Source: Halohasta litchfieldiae
GTDB taxonomy: Archaea; Halobacteriota; Halobacteria; Halobacteriales; Haloferacaceae
Direction of reading: 5' to 3'
Length of the DNA stretch: 64,000 nucleotides
Assembly: GCF_002788215.1 (NCBI RefSeq)
Contig: NZ_CP024845.1
Location: 2,046,001 to 2,110,000 of the forward strand
The notes under the pieces are model-generated. The model searched no databases. It was given only the letters and a program-made list of their open reading frames with translations, and was not told the origin of the DNA. Position numbers and translations under genes: made by a program. Shown here piece after piece: positions 46,761 to 58,372 of this stretch; position 1 is the stretch's first letter, and each line of letters starts with the position of its first letter.

Positions 46761-46790
46761 GACGGGGTTAAGTATTCGACCGGCATTCGT
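46761..46790 (+). promoter_or_regulatory. rRNA operon promoter 1
   Basis: GACGGGG followed by TTAAGTATTCGACC. It has the GACGGG-plus-TATA arrangement also seen at 47001, which resembles published Halobacterium rRNA promoters. First of three tandem copies upstream of 16S rRNA. Confidence 0.55.
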
Positions 46791-46870
46791 TGTAATGCGA
46801 AGGTCGGTCGGGTCACCCCGACTGACACCCGGCGTCGGAATCGCCCGACGGCGGCCATCTCGAAACAATG

Positions 46871-46889
46871 CCCTTAAGTGTATAAGGGC
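46871..46889 (+). promoter_or_regulatory. rRNA operon promoter 2
   Basis: GCCCTTAAGTGTATAAGGGC: a TATA-like core inside an inverted repeat (CCCTTA / TAAGGG). Spacing about 105 bases from promoter 1 and 130 from promoter 3. The palindrome is a feature the other two lack in full. Confidence 0.55.
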
Positions 46890-47000
46890 ATTCGGATGGA
46901 ATGCAACAGACAACATACGAGATTGCAAGGCCGTTCAATTCGGCCGGCACTCGTGGAGCGGATCGAAGCTAGTTCGGATCGCCCGAACCTAGGTCGAGTT

Positions 47001-47018
47001 CGACGGGTTTATACCCGT
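47001..47018 (+). promoter_or_regulatory. rRNA operon promoter 3
   Basis: CGACGGGTTTATACCCG: TTTATA between GGG and CCC arms. It is the promoter closest to the 16S processing stem, about 75 bases before it, and the best match to the Halobacterium-style rRNA box. Confidence 0.6.
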
Positions 47019-47090
47019 GACTCACCTTCGATCTAATCCGAAGAAATGGGGATCCCGCCCCTGCGGTACGCCGTACAGATGGGATCCGAC

Positions 47091-47120
47091 GTTAGCCTTG
47101 GTAGTTCGGTGTCACCCGAT
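47091..47120 (+). other. 5' strand of the 16S rRNA processing stem
   Basis: GTTAGCCTTGGTAGTTCG (47091-47108) is perfectly complementary to 48828-48845 beyond the 16S gene. CCCGAT (47115-47120) also pairs with ATCGGG (48816-48821). Unpaired bases between these helices give a bulge-helix-bulge, the substrate of splicing endonuclease EndA, whose gene is at 29525-30610. Confidence 0.85.
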
Positions 47121-47171
47121 TGCTCGGAGGATGCCGAACTCGGACCATGCAATGAGACACATTTTGGTGAC

Positions 47172-47231
47172 CAATTTCCCTTCAAGGAAATTGTTCCCGC
47201 CAACCCCCAACTGTCTCTTCGAGACAGTTGG
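47172..47231 (+). other. Two hairpins in the 16S leader
   Basis: CAATTTCC/GGAAATTG (47172-47193) and CCAACTGTCTC/GAGACAGTTGG (47207-47231, 11 perfect pairs). The second ends four bases before the mature 16S 5' end, the same position as a GAGAC hairpin before the 23S rRNA. Confidence 0.7.
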
Positions 47232-47235
47232 ACAC

Positions 47236-48708
<1,473 letters not shown>

Positions 48709-48815
48709 ACAGATCGAGATCTGCCCACTTCGGGCAGACTCACCGTTCATACTCATCTGCGGTCCGACGTTGACTCTCTCTGAGTCAACGCGATTCCACT
48801 CGGCGTTTCCGTGCC

Positions 48816-48845
48816 ATCGGGCACCTTCGAACTACCAAGGCTAAC
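48816..48845 (+). other. 3' strand of the 16S rRNA processing stem
   Basis: ATCGGG (48816-48821) and CGAACTACCAAGGCTAAC (48828-48845) pair with 47115-47120 and 47091-47108. Cleavage in the bulges releases pre-16S RNA. Confidence 0.85.
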
Positions 48846-48882
48846 ATTTCATCTCGACTCGGTCGGCTTTGCCGACCGAGTT

Positions 48883-48954
48883 GGGCTCATAGCTCAGCGG
48901 CAGAGTGCCTCCTTTGCAAGGAGGATGCCGTGGGTTCGAATCCCACTGAGTCCA
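48883..48954 (+). tRNA. tRNA-Ala (anticodon TGC)
   Basis: 72 bases in the 16S-23S spacer, the standard place in archaea. Acceptor GGGCTCA pairs with TGAGTCC, D-arm GCTC..GAGT, anticodon loop CTTTGCAAG with TGC, and T-arm GTGGGTTCGAATCCCAC. CCA is not encoded. A GGTCGGC...GCCGACC hairpin lies just upstream. Confidence 0.97.
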
Positions 48955-49094
48955 TCGTTGCGCATCCATGAACCGTGCCCCTTATACGGGTGACGGCATT
49001 CGGGTGTAATACGCAGAAACCGATGCACCGTCCCGCGTAAGCGTGGATGGGAAGGGTAGAACACACCGGCGTACCACCTCGGTGTGTGATGATA

Positions 49095-49135
49095 TCGTGT
49101 GTACGTGCAATCCAGGCGTCCACTGGACCCAGTAC
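49095..49135 (+). other. 5' strand of the 23S rRNA processing stem
   Basis: TCGTGTGTA, GTGCAATCCA and CTGGACCCAGTAC segments pair with 52226-52267 after the 23S gene, with short unpaired gaps forming a bulge-helix-bulge. Substrate of EndA in pre-rRNA maturation. Confidence 0.82.
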
Positions 49136-49139
49136 GTTA

Positions 49140-49286
49140 GAGACCATTGTGGTCTCACCGGGTACAGTGAACATACATTCGAGACACGTCGTGTGTCTCG
49201 ATCTTCGAGACAGTCTTAGACTGTCTCATCACGAGGCAATCTCCTTTGGAGATTGTCTCAACCATGAGACGATTCAGTTCGTCTCA
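49140..49286 (+). other. Row of five hairpins with GAGAC/GTCTC arms in the 23S leader
   Basis: 49140-49156 (GAGACCA/TGGTCTC), 49180-49200 (CGAGACAC/GTGTCTCG), 49207-49227 (GAGACAGTC/GACTGTCTC), 49233-49259 (GAGGCAATCTCC/GGAGATTGTCTC, one G-T pair), and 49265-49286 (TGAGACGA/TCGTCTCA). They fill the space between the processing stem and the mature 23S end almost completely. Confidence 0.8.
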
Positions 49287-49291
49287 ATCAA

Positions 49292-52210
<2,919 letters not shown>

Positions 52211-52225
52211 CTGCACTGACCCATC

Positions 52226-52267
52226 GTATTGGGTCCAGGCGCTTACTGGATTGCACACTACACACGA
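52226..52267 (+). other. 3' strand of the 23S rRNA processing stem
   Basis: GTATTGGGTCCAG, TGGATTGCAC and TACACACGA pair with 49095-49135, closing the bulge-helix-bulge around 23S rRNA. Confidence 0.82.
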
Positions 52268-52327
52268 ATTAGTACATACCGTACTGACTGATTTGGATTT
52301 ACAACGGTTCGATTCCGTTGATCAGCC

Positions 52328-52449
52328 TTACGGCGGCCATAGCGACGAGGTTCCACCCGTACCCATCCCGAACACGGAAGTTAAGCTCGTCTGCGTTCCG
52401 CGCAGTACTGGAGTGGGAGACCCTCTGGGAGTCGTGGTTCGCCGCCCCT
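52328..52449 (+). rRNA. 5S ribosomal RNA
   Basis: 122 bases. Conserved core CCCGTACCCATCCCGAACAC and terminal helix GGCGGC/GCCGCC. It ends the uninterrupted part of the rRNA operon. Exact ends are uncertain by two or three bases. Confidence 0.94.
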
Positions 52450-52498
52450 ATTCATATTCGGTGATTCGGCCGGAATCACCCCTCATTCATTAGCCTTC

Positions 52499-52531
52499 GA
52501 GCGACAGCACTGCTGTTGCTCGGGGCTTTTT
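52499..52531 (+). terminator. Probable rRNA operon terminator hairpin
   Basis: GAGCGACAGCA-C-TGCTGTTGCTC hairpin, then GGGGC and five T (52527-52531) with more T after. It is 50 bases after 5S rRNA. Confidence 0.55.
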
Positions 52532-52540
52532 GTATTTATA

Positions 52541-52583
52541 GAGCGACAGCGATCTCCGCTGTTGCTCTCCAATTCATATTGGA
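52541..52583 (+). other. Second copy of the hairpin plus a third hairpin
   Basis: GAGCGACAGCG-ATCTC-CGCTGTTGCTC (52541-52567) repeats the same stem as the previous terminator. TCCAAT-TCAT-ATTGGA (52568-52583) follows at once. Could be a second terminator or a small RNA. Confidence 0.5.
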
Positions 52584-52638
52584 GCCCAGAGCAGCCGCGC
52601 TGTGCAGTATCGAGCTGGTATGTAGTCGACCTCCCTGC

Positions 52639-53349
52639 CTAGAGTCTCGATACCGTTGCTTCCACGGTGGTTGCAGAACCGTAGTCGGCGTCGTCGACCG
52701 ATTTTGGCATCGCGTCAGTCTCATACCGACTCTCAAGCGCCGCCGTAAGTGCATCCCGAACGCAACCACGAGCTGCACGCCCCACAGGCGTCGACGATCC
52801 CGAAAACTGTGCTTGTTCTCCAGTTTGATCCGTCCCGACGATCACAGCATCGCTCGTCGTTCCCGAAAAGCCAGTCAGGCGGAGTAACGTCGCAGTTTTG
52901 GCTTCAGTGACGACCGCAACGAGATTGGCGAGCGCGCCGTCGGGGAGTGCCCGCGTTGTCCCGGAGATGATGTTGATCGTTCCCGGTTGGAACGGAGTGG
53001 CTGTGTCGGCGGTTGTCTCGCTGGCAGATCCAGGTGGGAGTGTCGCAGGGTTTGAGACACCAGCGGTGACGATCACCTCGACAGGATCAAGCACGGCCCG
53101 CCGGGCGTGTCGTTGGTCGACGCCTGTCAATAGCGCCGGACCTGCCGTGTCGAACCCCGCGTCGGCTTTTCGGCGGTCGACGTACTCTGTGATTTCCGTC
53201 TCCGTCCACCCTGCCGGGACGGTGATGTTGTAGGCGACGTCGGCCTGGTGGTGGCCGCCATCGAATCCAGTCGACAGCCAGTCGGTCGTCGGCGAGCGTA
53301 CCTGCAGGACGTTCGACTGGACCCTCGATTCGAATATCTGATCAGTCAC
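52639..53349 (-). CDS. cbiZ: Adenosylcobinamide amidohydrolase CbiZ
   Basis: About 236 residues. Salvages cobinamide by removing the aminopropanol group so that cobyric acid can re-enter B12 synthesis. Family marks: DWLSTGFDGG, YNITVPAGW, GPALLTGVDQRHARRA, TAGVSNPATLP, GTTRALPDGALANLVAV, and EAKTATLLRLTGFSGTTSDA. GTG at 53349 is chosen since family proteins start just before the FESRV-like segment; the frame runs back to a GTG at 53424, which would overlap the tRNA-Cys promoter. It lies antisense between 5S rRNA and tRNA-Cys. No other B12 gene nearby. Confidence 0.88.
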   Translation of the reverse strand: MTDQIFESRVQSNVLQVRSPTTDWLSTGFDGGHHQADVAYNITVPAGWTETEITEYVDRRKADAGFDTAGPALLTGVDQRHARRAVLDPVEVIVTAGVSNPATLPPGSASETTADTATPFQPGTINIISGTTRALPDGALANLVAVVTEAKTATLLRLTGFSGTTSDAVIVGTDQTGEQAQFSGSSTPVGRAARGCVRDALTAALESRYETDAMPKSVDDADYGSATTVEATVSRL

Positions 53350-53447
53350 GGAGTAGACGGTTCGGGTCGACTTGCTTGAATGCTGCTGGTCGACGAATGG
53401 CCCGAGACCGCTAGGCTTAAGCACGTCTCAGAAGTAATTCCGGACGC

Positions 53448-53524
53448 GCCAAGGTGGCAGAGTCTGGCCGAACGCATCCGCCTGCAGAGCGGAACCCCCG
53501 CCGGTTCGAATCCGGCCCTTGGCT
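53448..53524 (+). tRNA. tRNA-Cys (anticodon GCA)
   Basis: 77 bases. Acceptor GCCAAGG pairs with CCTTGGC; anticodon stem TCCGC/GCGGA with loop CTGCAGA, anticodon GCA; T-arm GCCGGTTCGAATCCGGC. A TTAAGC box at 53416-53421, about 30 bases upstream, would be its own promoter. In many haloarchaea this tRNA directly follows 5S rRNA; here about 1 kb intervenes. Confidence 0.95.
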
Positions 53525-53551
53525 TCCTGCGACGAACGAAGGTGAGGAGCG

Positions 53552-53624
53552 GAAGCCATACGGATTTGAAGCAGGGAGCAGCTTGCTGCGACCGAGGTTC
53601 GAATCCGGCCCGTGGCTTCTTTTT
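53552..53624 (+). repeat. Stem-loop element carrying a copy of the tRNA-Cys 3' end
   Basis: GGTTCGAATCCGGCCC then TGGCTTC (53596-53619) repeats the tRNA-Cys 3' end (53503-53526) with one change in 24 bases. It closes a fold: GAAGCCA/TGGCTTC, CGGATT/AATCCG and GCAGC/GCTGC, followed by five T. The T-stem is broken, so it is not a working tRNA. Confidence 0.7.
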
Positions 53625-53645
53625 GTATTCTAGTGTCTCTGTTCG

Positions 53646-54917
53646 TTATGGAGTGTCGTCGACCGTCTCCTCGTCGACTCGCCGAACGGTAACTCGTCGA
53701 ATTCGGTTCCGTTCGACGGCTTCGACAGTGATCGTGATCCCAACTGTATCGAACTCGACGAGATCGCCCGTCTCGCCCAGTCGACCGAGCTGAGTGTTGA
53801 CGAGTCCGGCGACCGTTTCGTAGGCACCGTGACGCGGGAGGTCGACGCCGAGGAGGTCGTTGAGTTCGCCAACAGTGACTTCGCCGTTGACGACGAGGCC
53901 GTCGGCTGTCGTGCGGATGACTCGTTCTTCGCCGACCTCGACGATTTCGCCGACGATCTGTTCGAGGATGTCCTCGATAGTGACTACACCCTCCATCTCC
54001 CCGTACTCGTCGACGACAACCACGAGCGGCTGCCGTTGGGCCTGCATCTCCGCAAGGAGGGTGTCGATCCGCTGGGTGTCGGGGACGATCAGTGCTGGTG
54101 ACATCACGTCAGCAAGCGTGAGTCCCTCTCGGAGCGCGCGTTCGGCGTCTCGGATGTCGACGATACCGACGACGTCGTCGAGGCTTCCCTCGTAGACTGG
54201 CACCCGAGTCAGTCGTTCCTCGGCACAGAGCCCGACGATATCTGTAAGTGGAGTCGTTCGGTCGACGGCGGTGACGTTCGGACGGGGGACCATCACTTCG
54301 CGTGCGGTCGTGGATTCGAGTTCGAAGATGCCTTCGACCATCTCTCGCTCCGAAGGGCCGATAGCACCGACCTGTTCGCCGGTTGCGACGAGTCGCTCCA
54401 GTTCGGCGCGGGTGAGTTCCGGCCGGTCGACCGTCTCCGAACCGGTGAGGACGTTGATCCGCGTGGAGATCCACTCGAAGACGACGACAATTGGATAGAG
54501 GAGGCGCTGAAGCATCGACAGCGGTCGGGCGAATCTGAGTGCGGTGCGTTCGGCGTTGGCAACGCCGTAGGATTTGGGCGCGATCTCGCCGATGAGCAGA
54601 ATGAGGATGCTCATGACAACTGTGGCAATCGTGACACCGATTCCTGCACCGAAAACTGAGACGACGGCGACAGTGGCAATGCTCGCCATCGAAATGTTGA
54701 CGACGTTGTTGCCGACGAGGATCGTTACTAGTAGTCGGTGGGGGTCATCACGGAGGCGTGCAAGGATGGCTCCGCGTTTGTCGCCCCCATCCCGGAGTGC
54801 CGTAATTCGGTGTCGTTCCAGCGAGAAGACTGCAATCTCGCTGGCCGAAAAGAAGGCACTTATACAGAGCAGGAGCGCGATTCCAGCGCCGACAAGCGGC
54901 AGCGAGTCAGTGACCAT
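53646..54917 (-). CDS. CNNM/CorC-type membrane protein with CBS domains
   Basis: 423 residues. N-terminal DUF21 domain with four helices (GIALLLCISAFFSASEIAVFS; TIATVVMSILILLIGEIAPK), then two CBS domains (residues ~205-325; MVPRPNVTAVDRTTPL; DVMSPALIVPDTQRID), then the CorC_HlyC domain with the GEMEGVVTIEDILEQIVGE hallmark. CNNM relatives export Mg2+ or regulate its efflux; haemolysin names are historical. ATG at 54917. Starts 96 bases from the TatC gene's stop. Confidence 0.92.
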   Translation of the reverse strand: MVTDSLPLVGAGIALLLCISAFFSASEIAVFSLERHRITALRDGGDKRGAILARLRDDPHRLLVTILVGNNVVNISMASIATVAVVSVFGAGIGVTIATVVMSILILLIGEIAPKSYGVANAERTALRFARPLSMLQRLLYPIVVVFEWISTRINVLTGSETVDRPELTRAELERLVATGEQVGAIGPSEREMVEGIFELESTTAREVMVPRPNVTAVDRTTPLTDIVGLCAEERLTRVPVYEGSLDDVVGIVDIRDAERALREGLTLADVMSPALIVPDTQRIDTLLAEMQAQRQPLVVVVDEYGEMEGVVTIEDILEQIVGEIVEVGEERVIRTTADGLVVNGEVTVGELNDLLGVDLPRHGAYETVAGLVNTQLGRLGETGDLVEFDTVGITITVEAVERNRIRRVTVRRVDEETVDDTP

Positions 54918-55013
54918 CGGGTTGGCCTGAGTTTCCGACGGCGACTAGTTATATATACTGTCTGTCGACGCTCAGGTGAACTGCCTCGTTCGATGCGGAG
55001 ATGGATTCAGTAG

Positions 55014-57209
55014 TCACGAGACGATCTCGGCTGGCGGTGCGAGATCCCGTCGACCGCCTGCGGTGATCACGAACAACACAGCCAGTCCGACACCGTAGGC
55101 GACCATCAGCGGCACCGTGACGAGGAACATGGTTATAATGTCGGCGGGCGTGAACAGCGCGCCGACCGTCAGCAGTGCGACCGTTACCTCGCGCCAGCGT
55201 CCCCGCATCGCCCCGTAGGGGACGCCCGCCTTGTTGAGCAGGATCATCAAAATAGGGATATCGGCGAGCAGTCCGATCCCGGCCGTGGTGAAGATGATGA
55301 GCCAAAAGAAGTCGTTGACTCGGTAGGTGATCAGCATGTTCGCGGCGGTGGCGTCGGCGACGAGATAGGAGATCACCGCCGGGGCGATGTAGAAGTAGCC
55401 CAGCGCGAGGCCACCGAACAGTCCGGCGCTGAGCGAGCCAGTCCACAGGAAGACGACCCACTGGTTCCCTCTGACAGCACCGAGCTGTTTGAGCGCGGGC
55501 CACGTGTAGTAGCCCACCATCGGCAACACTGCCAGCACACCGACCAGCACAGACACCTTGACGATGAACAGCACGGCCTCGACCGGGTGGAGTGTGATAA
55601 TTTCGAGGGAGGCCTCGTCGACCAACTGCGGCGGCATCCGACTCAGGAAGTTCTCCCGGATGACACCTAGTCCACCGAGGTAGAACGCCATGAACGTCCC
55701 GACCATGGCGATCAGAAACGTCAGTACGAGTCCGAAGGATCGCGAGCGGAGACTGTCGAGAATAAACATGATATCGGTGTAGTAGCCACCGATATCGTCG
55801 GTATCCTGCTCGCCATCGGTGAGTTCGTCGAGGAAGGAGTCACCAGCCCGTTCGGCGCGGTCGCCGAGGTCACCTTCCTGGGCTTGTGCGGCCTCCTCGG
55901 CGGCCTCGCGTTCGGCTTCGGTGTCGTCGAACCGGTCGACGATTGCCCGTGCCTTCTCTGGATTATCGGCCTCCAGTGCTTGGCTGGCCATCGCCATCGC
56001 TTCGTCTTCGTCGAGGTCGACGAACGCTTCGGGCGGTGCGGCACGGATTCCCTCGGCATCCAGCGCCGAGAGATCGATTGCAGTCGGATCGCCCATATTG
56101 GACTCTATCTGGTCGGGGTCGAGTTCGGTGTAGACGAAGTAGGCCAGTCCCAGCAGCGCGAGCGCGAGGCCCAAAATTCCACCGTAGAGACCGAGTGCCA
56201 CGTTTGGGGTCACACCCAGAGCCGCACCGGCTGGCTGGAGTCGGTAGCTACTGGCAATTGTCCATGGCCCGATGGCCAGTTGTAGACTCAACAGGCTGTT
56301 GACCGCGTCGACGCCACCGTACTCGTAGAAGGCGTACACGAAGCCGAAGCCACCGAGTAGGAGTCCGGCGAGCACGTTCCAGTGTCGACTGGCCGTCCCA
56401 CGGATTTCGATCTGTTCGCTCCCGCGGCGAGCGGTCACGACGATTTTCGCCAGATAGAGACTCAACCCATAGAGAACGATCAGCGGCGCTGCCCACATGA
56501 TCTGGGTGAAGGGGTCCGGCGGCGAGAAGACCGCACCGAAGACGAACATCCCGAGGACGGCGTACCGCCACTTGTCACGGAACGTCTCGTAGGGGATGAT
56601 TTCGGCATACGAGAGGCCGGTGATCGCCAGCGGCATTTGGGCGGCCAGACCGAACGAAATCGTCAGGAGGACGATGAACTCCGTCCACAGCACGATTGAG
56701 TAGCTTGGGTTCAGTCCGGCATCGAAGCCGAAGCCAGCCAGAAAGCCGAACATGACGGGGAAGAAGACCGCGTAGCCGTAGGCTGCGCCGCCGGTAAATA
56801 GGGCTGCTGCAAATAGCCCAATGAGGACGAGTTTCCATCGGGCGACAGGCGTTTGGAGCCACCAGCCGCGCTGTCTGAGTGCATCGCGTGCAAAATAGAG
56901 AAATGCCGGCACTGCGAAGAGAATACCGATAATAAGACCGATTTTTGCTTGGAGGAGGATCACGTCGAACGGCGTCTGTGCGATGATCTCGAAGCTCTCG
57001 CCGACGTCCGCACGCATTCGGGACTCGGTGACGTTTCGAAGGAAGTCCCAGATGTAGAGCCGGAGAGCGTAGAACGTGCCGAGGAAGCCGATCAGAAAGA
57101 CGATAAAGACCTTCTGGAGGTCTTTCTGGGCGGCCCGTAGCATCGCACGAGCGGTGGCTGTCGTCTCACCAAGCGCCTGCCTGGTGTCCGCATCGAGCGC
57201 GCTAGACAT
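55014..57209 (-). CDS. tatC2: Tandem-fused TatC translocase subunit
   Basis: 731 residues holding two TatC units joined end to end, as in the TatCt protein of haloarchaea. Unit 1 (about 40-300: KVFIVFLIGFLGTFYALRLY; GLIIGILFAVPAFLYFARDA) and unit 2 (about 470-725: GLVLTFLIAMVGTFMAFYLG; VLVGVLAVLPMVGYYTWPAL) are separated by two extra helices and an acidic linker (residues ~365-450). Conserved Glu/Phe positions of the receptor site are best kept in unit 2. ATG at 57209 is preferred over 57239. Exports folded twin-arginine proteins such as PstS. Confidence 0.93.
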   Translation of the reverse strand: MSSALDADTRQALGETTATARAMLRAAQKDLQKVFIVFLIGFLGTFYALRLYIWDFLRNVTESRMRADVGESFEIIAQTPFDVILLQAKIGLIIGILFAVPAFLYFARDALRQRGWWLQTPVARWKLVLIGLFAAALFTGGAAYGYAVFFPVMFGFLAGFGFDAGLNPSYSIVLWTEFIVLLTISFGLAAQMPLAITGLSYAEIIPYETFRDKWRYAVLGMFVFGAVFSPPDPFTQIMWAAPLIVLYGLSLYLAKIVVTARRGSEQIEIRGTASRHWNVLAGLLLGGFGFVYAFYEYGGVDAVNSLLSLQLAIGPWTIASSYRLQPAGAALGVTPNVALGLYGGILGLALALLGLAYFVYTELDPDQIESNMGDPTAIDLSALDAEGIRAAPPEAFVDLDEDEAMAMASQALEADNPEKARAIVDRFDDTEAEREAAEEAAQAQEGDLGDRAERAGDSFLDELTDGEQDTDDIGGYYTDIMFILDSLRSRSFGLVLTFLIAMVGTFMAFYLGGLGVIRENFLSRMPPQLVDEASLEIITLHPVEAVLFIVKVSVLVGVLAVLPMVGYYTWPALKQLGAVRGNQWVVFLWTGSLSAGLFGGLALGYFYIAPAVISYLVADATAANMLITYRVNDFFWLIIFTTAGIGLLADIPILMILLNKAGVPYGAMRGRWREVTVALLTVGALFTPADIITMFLVTVPLMVAYGVGLAVLFVITAGGRRDLAPPAEIVS

Positions 57210-57357
57210 GGCTGTAACAAGCCGACTCGCTGTTATCAACTTTTTCTCTCGGCTACGGGCCGTCGACCCGATTTTGCTCCCACTATGCGATGTGTGGTCG
57301 ACCAGCCGGGATGAATCAGAAAAGGCCTATAATGACCCGGGGGTGTAATGTAACTGA

Positions 57358-58338
57358 ATGGCCGAGCAACCGGACGCTGGTGATACCGACGAGACCGCGA
57401 GCGACGCGGTGGCCGACCCGCCCGTCGACAGCGATGCGTCCGACGCTCCGGTCGACGCGAGTACCGACTCGGTCGACAGCACGACTGCCGACTCCGCCGA
57501 CCCCGCCGACCCCGCCGACGATACGACGACCGATGGCGGTACGACCCAATCCGGACTCCCGGCCGACGAACTCGACCAGCCCGACACGTCGGTCGTCGAC
57601 GATGGGATGGTCGGCGACGGTCCACAGTCGGATCAGGAGATGCCGCTTGCAGACCACATCGAGGAGATGATGCGTCGACTCGGCGTCGTTTTTCTGGTCG
57701 CCGGGATCGTCACGATCCTCGTCTATCCGTTTGCTGGAGAGACGATCAACTTCCTGTGGGCCTCCCACATTCCGGAGGCCGCCACCAACCGCCCCCGACT
57801 GTACGGCCCATTGGAGTTCATCCTCACGAAGCTGAAAGTCGCCGGGCTTGCTGGTATTCTGATTGGGTTGCCGGTGTTCGTCTACCAGACGTATCGGTTC
57901 ATGCGTCCCGGACTGTATCCACAGGAGCGTCGCTACTATCTCTCCTCGGTGCCGACGAGTCTCGTCCTCGGTATTTTCGGCGTGCTGTTCGCCCACTTCC
58001 TTATCCTGCCGTTCATCTTCGCCTACTTTTCGGAGTACACCGAGGATGCGGCAGTCGTCGCCTTCGGGCTGCAAGAAACGTTCAATCTCATATTGATCAT
58101 GATGGGGTGGATGGCGCTCATTTTCCAGATTCCGCTGTTCATCATGCTGGCGATCATGATGGGGATCGTCACCCGCGAGTGGCTCGAAGCCAAGCGACTC
58201 ATCTTCTGGGGATCGTTCCTCGGGATTGCGTTTATCTTCAGCCCCGATCCGACCGGGATGGCTCCGATCATCGTCACGCTGACGATGGTGGTGCTGTTCG
58301 AGGGGACGCTCGCAATCCGTCGCTGGACCGGGAACTGA
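57358..58338 (+). CDS. tatC1: Single TatC translocase subunit
   Basis: 326 residues. The first ~95 are an acidic Asp/Thr/Ala-rich, disordered extension. Then the six-helix TatC fold: PLADHIEEMMRRLGVVFLVA with the conserved glutamate, FILTKLKVAGLAGILIGLPV, and FSPDPTGMAPIIVTLTMV. This corresponds to TatCo. It is divergently arranged with the fused TatC, 148 bases between starts, sharing a promoter region with TATAATG at about 57328. Confidence 0.93.
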   Translation: MAEQPDAGDTDETASDAVADPPVDSDASDAPVDASTDSVDSTTADSADPADPADDTTTDGGTTQSGLPADELDQPDTSVVDDGMVGDGPQSDQEMPLADHIEEMMRRLGVVFLVAGIVTILVYPFAGETINFLWASHIPEAATNRPRLYGPLEFILTKLKVAGLAGILIGLPVFVYQTYRFMRPGLYPQERRYYLSSVPTSLVLGIFGVLFAHFLILPFIFAYFSEYTEDAAVVAFGLQETFNLILIMMGWMALIFQIPLFIMLAIMMGIVTREWLEAKRLIFWGSFLGIAFIFSPDPTGMAPIIVTLTMVVLFEGTLAIRRWTGN

Positions 58339-58372
58339 GCGCTTTGCACCGTTTCGGTCCCAGTTATAATCG

